Part shown: positions 1 to 4,642 of the stretch, one piece after another
Layout of the letters: each line of letters begins with the position of its first letter
Position numbering within the stretch: position 1 is the stretch's first letter
Origin: JADHUC01 sp964617665
Lineage (GTDB): Bacteria > Planctomycetota > Planctomycetia > Pirellulales > Pirellulaceae
Length of the DNA: 8,738 nt
Direction: 5' to 3'
NCBI GenBank assembly: GCA_964617665.1
Contig: CAZUAH010000577.1
Span: forward strand, 1 to 8,738
The notes under the pieces: generated by a model
Told to the model about the DNA's origin: nothing
Databases searched by the model: none
What the model saw: the letters and a program-made list of their open reading frames with translations, nothing else
Program-made: the position numbers and the translations under genes

Positions 1-147
1 TAAGCAAGGCCAGTGAGCGGAGGTCGAGTAACGTCGACACGTGCCCTGCGGAGCAGGGTCGAGCGGAGCGAGAGTGCGACGTTACTCGTACCGTAGCGAG
101 CGTGGTATTGGGCACGGTGCTGCTGGGGGCTGGGGCGAAGCCCCAGC
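1..147 (+). repeat. Structured post-VR-type repeat, copy 1
   Basis: This segment matches 6407-6580 downstream of the VR gene. Shared blocks are 4-28 (one difference from 6410-6434), the hairpin core around 44-73, the decamer ACCGTAGCGA at 90-99, and the distal hairpin. Predicted pairing: a closing stem 25-36 with 77-88 (12 bp, perfect), extended by 38-40 with 74-76 across a bulged A; an inner hairpin 43-49/53-59 (loop GGA, one G-U pair); and a distal hairpin 129-136/140-147 (8 bp, loop GAA). The closing and distal stems differ in sequence from copy 2 yet remain paired. The copy begins with TAA at 1-3, where copy 2 has the TGA stop of the target gene, so a second target gene probably ends here. 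Its role is unknown; a DNA cruciform or RNA element acting in retrohoming is plausible by analogy to the hairpin required downstream of VR in phage BPP-1. Confidence 0.8.
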
Positions 148-181
148 GAAATTTGAACCGGCATTTGAAAGGATAGGTAAG

Positions 182-652
182 ATGCAATTCAAAATACTGG
201 CCATTCCGGCAACCGGCGATCACGAATCGGAGGAGGAACTGAACCGCTTCCTTCGCGGACACCGCATCGTTTCCGTCCGTCAGGAATTGGTTTGCGAAGA
301 TCCACCCCGTTGGTGTTTCTGTATGGAATATCTTGACGGCGGAGGATCGGGTTCCTCGAAAGGAAAAGGCAAACCGCGTGTGGACTACAAGGAAGTGCTT
401 TCCGAGGAGGATTTCGCAGTGTTCGCCCGGCTTCGCGATGTGCGCAAGGAGCTTGCCGCCGCCGAAGCGGTCCCCGTTTATGCGGTCTGCACGAATGAAC
501 AACTGGCCGAGATGGCGAAAGGCCGTGCGGCAAGTCTTACCGACCTGAAGAAGATCGACGGTTTCGGCGATGCCAAGGCCGACAAATACGGTGAGGCCCT
601 ATTGGTGGCGCTCGGCGCAACAGGGGAGGCGGTTCATGCGACGGGCGGCTAA
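182..652 (+). CDS. HRDC-domain DGR accessory protein
   Basis: A 156-residue cytoplasmic protein. Residues about 73-145 look like an HRDC domain (the RecQ/RNase D C-terminal helical nucleic-acid-binding module): helices around EEDFAVFARLRDVRKELA, then VPVYAVCTNEQLAEMA, then the hallmark DLKKIDGFGDAKADKYGEALL. The first 50 residues form a separate small domain ending in a Cys-containing strand (RWCFCMEYLD), joined by a Gly/Ser/Lys linker at 53-64. HRDC proteins are a known alternative to Avd as the accessory partner of DGR reverse transcriptases. It probably binds template RNA or the RT during cDNA synthesis; that role is inferred. Start ATG 182 was chosen because AAAGGA (168-173) sits 8 nt upstream; the longer open frame from GTG 41 would run through the structured repeat. 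It overlaps the RT gene by 17 nt, so the two are probably translationally coupled. Confidence 0.88.
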   Translation: MQFKILAIPATGDHESEEELNRFLRGHRIVSVRQELVCEDPPRWCFCMEYLDGGGSGSSKGKGKPRVDYKEVLSEEDFAVFARLRDVRKELAAAEAVPVYAVCTNEQLAEMAKGRAASLTDLKKIDGFGDAKADKYGEALLVALGATGEAVHATGG

Positions 653-1655
653 CTTGATTGAACGAATCGCGGATGCCGACAACCTGCGTCTGGCATTCTG
701 GAAGGCGTCCAAAGGCAAACGCACCAAGGCGTCCGTTCTGGAGTTCCGCGCCGACCTCGATCGGCGACTCCTCGAACTGCGAGACGACCTGCTTGGTGGT
801 GACATGCAGTGGGGACCGTATCACACGTTTATGATCTACGATCCGAAGAAACGAATGATCTGCGCCGCCCCGCTGCGTGATCGCGTAGCGCACCATGCGA
901 TCATGAACGCATGCGAACTACAATTCGAACGGTTTCAAGTCCACGACAGCTACGCCTGCCGGAAGGGAAAAGGAGTCGACGGTGCCATTGAGCGTGCAAC
1001 GCGTTTTTGCCGATCGGGCGATTGGTATCTGAAGCTGGACGTTCGCAAGTACTTCGATTCGGTCGATCACGACGTGTTGAAACGCCTGCTGCGCCAACGG
1101 TTCAAGGATCGGCGAGTGCTCGAACTGCTCGACGGCGTCATCGACTCCTACGAAACAACTAGCGGTCGCGGGCTTCCTATCGGAAATCTTACGAGCCAGT
1201 ATTTCGCAAATCACTATCTGGGCGTGGTTGACCACTATGTAAAGGAAGCCTTGGGATGTCGGCGTTACGTCCGGTACATGGATGATTTCGTTGTATGGAA
1301 CAAGAGCCGGGCAGATCTTCGCCGAATTCGTGATGCAGTGGTCATGTTTCTGCAAGAGCAGTTGAATCTGGAACTGAGGCCCGCGTGCCTGAACGCTTGC
1401 TCGCGCGGGATGACGTTTCTGGGCTATCGCATATTTGCGGACCGGGTGCGACTGGCTCGACGTAGCCGCCGTCGGTTCCGGCGAAAGCTACAGCGATATC
1501 ATAACAACTACGTGGGCGGTACGTGGGATGAAGAGAGGACGGCCCGGCACGTTCAGCCGCTTGTCGCATTCGTCGCCCGGGCGGAAAGCACGCAATACAT
1601 GAGACGCGTTTTAGATGATTTGGGGCTTTGTCCAATGGAGGCGCGAACCGCGTGA
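636..1655 (+). CDS. DGR reverse transcriptase
   Basis: A 339-residue RNA-dependent DNA polymerase. Visible RT motifs in order: KASKGKRTKASVLEF in the N-terminal region; YDPKKRMICAAPLRDRVAHHAI; motif A LKLDVRKYFDSVDH (catalytic D135); the motif 4 region GLPIGNLTSQYFANHYL (I182-Q188); catalytic YMDD at 214-217; and a thumb region after FLGYRI. IGNxxSQ in motif 4, in place of the QGxxxSP of group II intron and retroviral enzymes, is typical of DGR RTs and is linked to low fidelity at template adenines. Length is normal for the family and there is no maturase or endonuclease domain. ATG 636 has AGGGGAGG at 622-629 and replaces an in-frame start at 570, which lacks such a site and would extend the overlap. 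The last four sense codons and the stop lie inside the TR, so coding sequence and mutagenesis template share DNA. Confidence 0.96.
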   Translation: MRRAANLIERIADADNLRLAFWKASKGKRTKASVLEFRADLDRRLLELRDDLLGGDMQWGPYHTFMIYDPKKRMICAAPLRDRVAHHAIMNACELQFERFQVHDSYACRKGKGVDGAIERATRFCRSGDWYLKLDVRKYFDSVDHDVLKRLLRQRFKDRRVLELLDGVIDSYETTSGRGLPIGNLTSQYFANHYLGVVDHYVKEALGCRRYVRYMDDFVVWNKSRADLRRIRDAVVMFLQEQLNLELRPACLNACSRGMTFLGYRIFADRVRLARRSRRRFRRKLQRYHNNYVGGTWDEERTARHVQPLVAFVARAESTQYMRRVLDDLGLCPMEARTA

Positions 1656-1763
1656 ATCGCGGCGGCAGCTGGAATAACAACGCGAGGAACTGCCGGTCGG
1701 CGAATCGGAATAGGAATACGCCCGGCAACCGCAACAACAACCTGGGCTTCCGCATCGCCTTAG
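1641..1763 (+). repeat. DGR template repeat (TR)
   Basis: A 123-nt template aligned base for base with VR 6273-6395 (constant offset 4632, no gaps). It holds 32 adenines, of which 22 are substituted in VR; none of the 91 non-A bases differs. Read in the VR frame it encodes a segment containing RGGSWNNNARNCRSANRNRN and then LGFRIAL, with 13 AAC/AAT codons, the usual design because AAY codons can mutate to many residues without making stops. The A-free blocks (1690-1702, 1741-1753) preserve the fold scaffold. Homology starts abruptly at 1641, inside the RT C-terminus, and ends at 1763. The small open frame 1628-1870 that reads through TR is an echo of the target gene, not a gene of its own. Confidence 0.97.
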
Positions 1764-1810
1764 CTCGACGGACTGGTGGAGCACATCCGACGAACAGGAC
1801 AAAGTCCCGT

Positions 1811-1839
1811 CCCCGGTCGTGGATCGATCTCGATCGGGG
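1811..1839 (+). ncRNA. Hairpin 3' of TR
   Basis: CCCCGGTCG at 1811-1819 pairs with CGATCGGGG at 1831-1839 (9 bp, one G-U pair, 11-nt loop). It lies 47 nt after the TR end in what should be the same transcript. In the Bordetella phage DGR, structured RNA flanking TR is needed for RT binding and cDNA priming. This hairpin, together with the next one, could serve the same purpose here. That is an analogy; only the pairing is visible. Confidence 0.5.
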
Positions 1840-1851
1840 CAAATCCCAGAA

Positions 1852-1904
1852 GCACGGGCGGGGCTGGTAGCCCGCGGGGCGAACGTCCCGCCCGTGCGAA
1901 TTTT
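1852..1904 (+). terminator. Strong hairpin ending the RT-TR transcript
   Basis: GCACGGGCGGG at 1852-1862 pairs perfectly with CCCGCCCGTGC at 1887-1897 (11 bp, GC-rich, 24-nt loop that can pair further at GCT/AGC, 1863-1871). GAA and TTTT follow, ending at 1904. It could terminate the HRDC-RT-TR transcript before the gene at 1991. The T-run is short, so a structural role for the template RNA, or a dispersed intergenic repeat of the host genome, is equally possible. Confidence 0.5.
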
Positions 1905-1990
1905 GTAGATTTGCCGCGCAGTTTTGTCTGCCGTTATGCATCTTCCTCGTGAAAAGAGACGTTTTCCATCCACTGACAAGGAGATACGCC

Positions 1991-4390
1991 ATGAATCGGT
2001 GTTTCATTTCCATTCTCTTCACAACGAGCGTGTTGCCCGTCCTCTTTGCAGCGTCCCTGACGGGTTTTGCCGAGGATGCGCAGCGTGCTGATCAGGTCCG
2101 GGCAAATGCGGAGAAGTTTCGACCGAAGTGGAATGTGGGCGACCAGTGGACGGTCGAAACGGTCTCGCGGCAGTGCCAGACGCCGACCGAACAGAAGCCC
2201 GCTGGGGCCCAATGGCGGTTCACTGTCGAAGCCGAGCAAAAAGTCGTCGGGCGACAGTGCCTGCGGATCGCCGTCCGGCCGACCGACGCCCAAGAGCCGA
2301 AGACGCAAGTCTGGATCGATCAGAAGACGGGCTCGACCCAACAAATCCAGACGCAGATACCAACGCGTGACGGCTATCAGACCGTGACGGAAAGCTATGT
2401 CGGTCAAACGGGCTCGGCCGCGCCGGTGGTCGGGCCGATGACGGTGCTGCCGATCGACATGCCGCAGTTTCCCGATCCGGGCGTGAAGAGCCTGGGGACC
2501 TACAGCTACACCATCGTTTCCGGGCCCGGTGGGGTGAAAGCGATCGGCGACGTCGGTTTCGCAACCGAAATCCGTCAGGCGTTCTCCAAGCCATCGAACG
2601 AGTCGATCAAGAGCATCGGTGGCGAGGAGGGCATCAAGAGCCTCGAAAACCGCGAAGTAGTCGAAGTCAATCTGGCCACGCCCGACTATTCGACGCGACA
2701 GATTTGGGGCGAAGGCGGGCCGTGGCCTGTCTTTGCGGACAACGGTGTTACGCAAGCCCGCTTGATCGATATCAAGCGTGCGGTCGACGCACCGCATGAT
2801 CGTCGCCCCAAATGGGGGCCGAGCGGTGCAACGCCGACAACGCCTGTTGACGATGACATCAAGAGCCTTCAGACGGGCGCCGGCTTCGAGCGCGGCGTCG
2901 CCAGGTACAAGCCGTGGTCAGGATACTGGTGGCCGATCCGAGAAGGGAGGCTGCTGGGCCCTTTGGGGAAGTACGATCGGTTGACCGGTCACCGAGCGTT
3001 CGTTTGGGAGAAGAAGAACAATCCTCCCGGGCCGCGCGTGCCCAAGTGGTGGGGATATTGCCACGCCTGGGCCGCCGGTTCAATTTTGGAAAAGGAACCC
3101 GTCGAGGAGCGTGCCTTTTCGACGAGCCACGGTCGCATCGATCTGGGAATTGGCGATCAAAAGGGACTGGTCACGGTTTGCCATACCCAAGACTTGGCCA
3201 ACAGTTGGGGCGATCGGTTCGGCGATGATGAAGGAAGCGAAGATCGGCTCGACTTGCGGCCCGACCTGCTCTGGCGACTGCTGAAAATGCACCTGGGCCA
3301 ACGCGGTGTGCCGATGGTGCTGGACGTCGAGGCGGGCGACGAAGTGTGGAACTACCCCGTCTATGCCTATCACTTACAGTACCGTCCGACAAGTCGCGGC
3401 GTGTATCGGGCCGATCTGACGTTGGTCATGGCCGACGACGGCGTGTTGCCGGATTATCGCGGCACGAAGGACCGTAAGCAAACCTATCAATTCACGTTCA
3501 AGATGCGCGGCGGCGACGTCGTCGCCGGCAGTGGAAAGTGGATCGGCCGCAGTGTCAAGGATCATCCCGACTTCGCCTGGTATCCGTACAAGGCCGTGGC
3601 CCAGAACCCGGAAGTGAAGCGCCCAAAGGTGCAGAAGTTGGTCACAGCGAAGCCGCCAGTGACGTCTCCCGTCACGCCGCCGGTCACTCCGCCAGCGACC
3701 CCACCAGTAACACCTCCCGTCACCCCGCCAGTAACACCTCCCGTCACCCCGCCAGAGACTCCTCCCGTCACCCCGCCGACGACACCGCCGATTACGCCTC
3801 CGGCGCGGCCGGGCGAACAACGGCCCACGCCCGTCGTGGTGTCGCCGATCGAGCTGGTCGCCCTGATCGCGAACAAGAGGTCGTCGTTCCCGATGGACGC
3901 CACGATCGACCGATTCGACGGGGCGAGCTACAAGCCGGGCGAGACGTTTTCCATGCAAGTTAAGAGCGAAAAGCCCGGTTATCTCTACTTCATACAAGTC
4001 GATTCGGGCGGTACACCCGCATTGTTGTATCCTACGGCCGGCGAAGACAACCGGATCCCCGGCGACCGGCTCGTCGAAGTGAAACCCGGCGGCGTTGCCG
4101 GCGGGTTCCCAATCGTCGGCCCGGCGGGCACGATCCGCGTCAAGTCGATCGTGACCTCGCGACCGATCGCTTTCAGCGGTTCGCTCGACGCCTTGCAGCC
4201 GGCGCAGCAGCAGACAAACGTCCGGCCCGTCCGCTTCCGTTGGCACCCAACACAACAGCGGCAGATCAAGGCACTGCTGTCGCAAGAACAACAGCAAGCC
4301 GACGTCGTACAACTCGGCTGTCAGAAGCCGCAAGAGCTACTCGGCCCGTTCGCGCAGGACATGACGACGTTTTACGTGGATACCAAATAG
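1991..4390 (+). CDS. Secreted transglutaminase-elicitor-like / DUF4384 protein
   Basis: A 799-residue exported protein. The signal peptide is MNRCFISILFTTSVLPVLF followed by AASLTGFA, with cleavage likely after residue 27. Residues about 40-290 are an N-terminal region starting WNVGDQWTVE, of unknown function. The centre (about 310-540) carries WGYCHAWAAGSIL (candidate nucleophile C357) and DVEAGDEVWNYPVYAYH, which I recognise as resembling the transglutaminase-elicitor family; the match is from memory. A Pro/Thr linker follows (about 555-608). The C-terminus (about 618-730) looks like DUF4384: ASYKPGETFSMQVKSEKPGY, then LYPTAGEDN and GTIRVKSIVTSRPI. DUF4384 is often fused to caspase-like peptidases, and the next gene is one. 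ATG 1991 has AAGGAG at 1978-1983; the in-frame start at 1949 lacks this and would bury the signal peptide. It may process or crosslink partners of the caspase-FGE protein (inference). Confidence 0.72.
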   Translation: MNRCFISILFTTSVLPVLFAASLTGFAEDAQRADQVRANAEKFRPKWNVGDQWTVETVSRQCQTPTEQKPAGAQWRFTVEAEQKVVGRQCLRIAVRPTDAQEPKTQVWIDQKTGSTQQIQTQIPTRDGYQTVTESYVGQTGSAAPVVGPMTVLPIDMPQFPDPGVKSLGTYSYTIVSGPGGVKAIGDVGFATEIRQAFSKPSNESIKSIGGEEGIKSLENREVVEVNLATPDYSTRQIWGEGGPWPVFADNGVTQARLIDIKRAVDAPHDRRPKWGPSGATPTTPVDDDIKSLQTGAGFERGVARYKPWSGYWWPIREGRLLGPLGKYDRLTGHRAFVWEKKNNPPGPRVPKWWGYCHAWAAGSILEKEPVEERAFSTSHGRIDLGIGDQKGLVTVCHTQDLANSWGDRFGDDEGSEDRLDLRPDLLWRLLKMHLGQRGVPMVLDVEAGDEVWNYPVYAYHLQYRPTSRGVYRADLTLVMADDGVLPDYRGTKDRKQTYQFTFKMRGGDVVAGSGKWIGRSVKDHPDFAWYPYKAVAQNPEVKRPKVQKLVTAKPPVTSPVTPPVTPPATPPVTPPVTPPVTPPVTPPETPPVTPPTTPPITPPARPGEQRPTPVVVSPIELVALIANKRSSFPMDATIDRFDGASYKPGETFSMQVKSEKPGYLYFIQVDSGGTPALLYPTAGEDNRIPGDRLVEVKPGGVAGGFPIVGPAGTIRVKSIVTSRPIAFSGSLDALQPAQQQTNVRPVRFRWHPTQQRQIKALLSQEQQQADVVQLGCQKPQELLGPFAQDMTTFYVDTK
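3704..3775 (+). repeat. 24-bp tandem repeat in Pro/Thr linker
   Basis: Two identical 24-bp units (3704-3727, 3728-3751) and a third with a short divergent stretch (3752-3775) encode PVTPPVTP-type repeats. They lie within a longer, less regular PPVT/PPTT tract (about 3650-3812). The near-identity at DNA level suggests recent slippage or duplication, so linker length may vary between strains. The antisense frame gives a GGVTGGV-repeat open frame that is only a shadow. Confidence 0.85.
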
Positions 4391-4402
4391 AGTGGATGCA
4401 GA

Positions 4403-4427
4403 TTGGCGATTAGGAACATGCTACAAT
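4403..4427 (+). promoter_or_regulatory. Possible extended -10 promoter
   Basis: TGCTACAAT at 4419-4427 matches an extended -10 box; TTGGCG at 4403-4408 is a poor and too-close -35 (13-nt spacing). It sits 215 nt before the caspase-FGE start in the 252-nt gap. The segment GGATGC-AGATTGG here (4394-4406) recurs with two extra bases at 4472-4486. Planctomycete promoters are poorly defined, so this is weak. Confidence 0.25.
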
Positions 4428-4507
4428 GGGTAGGGCAGTCGGGGGCTGGTCAATTTCTGCACGTCCTGGTAGGATGCGCAGATTGGTTCTGTTGCGCCAC
4501 GGGGGGA

Positions 4508-4576
4508 GATTGATGATTGCCGAATAGCGATTGTTGATCGTTGAAGTAGGAGTCTTGCCTTCGACAATCATCAATC
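4508..4576. repeat. Long imperfect inverted repeat upstream of target gene
   Basis: GATTGATGATTG at 4508-4519 is the exact reverse complement of 4565-4576. Pairing continues inward past one mismatch with CGAA 4521-4524 and TTCG 4560-4563, for 16 pairs out of 17. The loop is 35 nt. It ends 66 nt before the ATG of the caspase-FGE gene, inside its likely 5' leader. It could be an RNA leader structure, the remnant of a small palindromic intergenic element, or a terminator-like barrier after the DUF4384 gene. It has no T-run. Confidence 0.6.
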
Positions 4577-4642
4577 GTCATTCGATTTCTACAACCCGTG
4601 GTGTTTCAGCCACGCACGACCTGACACCTTGGAGAAAAGAGA

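Noticed and set aside
129..147. Distal hairpin as an intrinsic terminator of the upstream gene
   Set aside because: A stable 8-bp stem with GAA loop, but GAAATTTG follows rather than a T-run, and the stem belongs to the repeated structure found in both copies.
41..181. N-terminal extension of the HRDC gene to a GTG start
   Set aside because: It runs through the structured repeat shared with 6407-6580, which is non-coding there, and a better start with AAAGGA exists at 182.
570..635. N-terminal extension of the RT to ATG 570
   Set aside because: The extra 22 residues do not look like RT sequence and have no ribosome site, whereas ATG 636 has AGGGGAGG in place.
636..1655. RT as part of a retron, group II intron or Abi system
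   Set aside because: No msr/msd structure, no maturase or endonuclease domain, motif 4 is IGNLTSQ, and the adjacent TR/VR pair settles it as a DGR.
1628..1870. 80-codon + open frame with NNN/NRN repeats
   Set aside because: It is the TR read in the target frame; it lacks a ribosome site and continues into the hairpin region. The Asn richness is the template design.
1934..2797. 287-codon minus-strand open frame
   Set aside because: An antisense shadow of the N-terminal part of the gene at 1991, Arg/Asp/Leu-rich as expected for the reverse of GC-rich coding DNA.
3374..4333. 319-codon minus-strand open frame and its GGVTGGV-repeat neighbour at 3562-3903
   Set aside because: Antisense shadows of the DUF4384 gene; the repeats mirror the Pro/Thr linker. 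No protein motif or start site is present.
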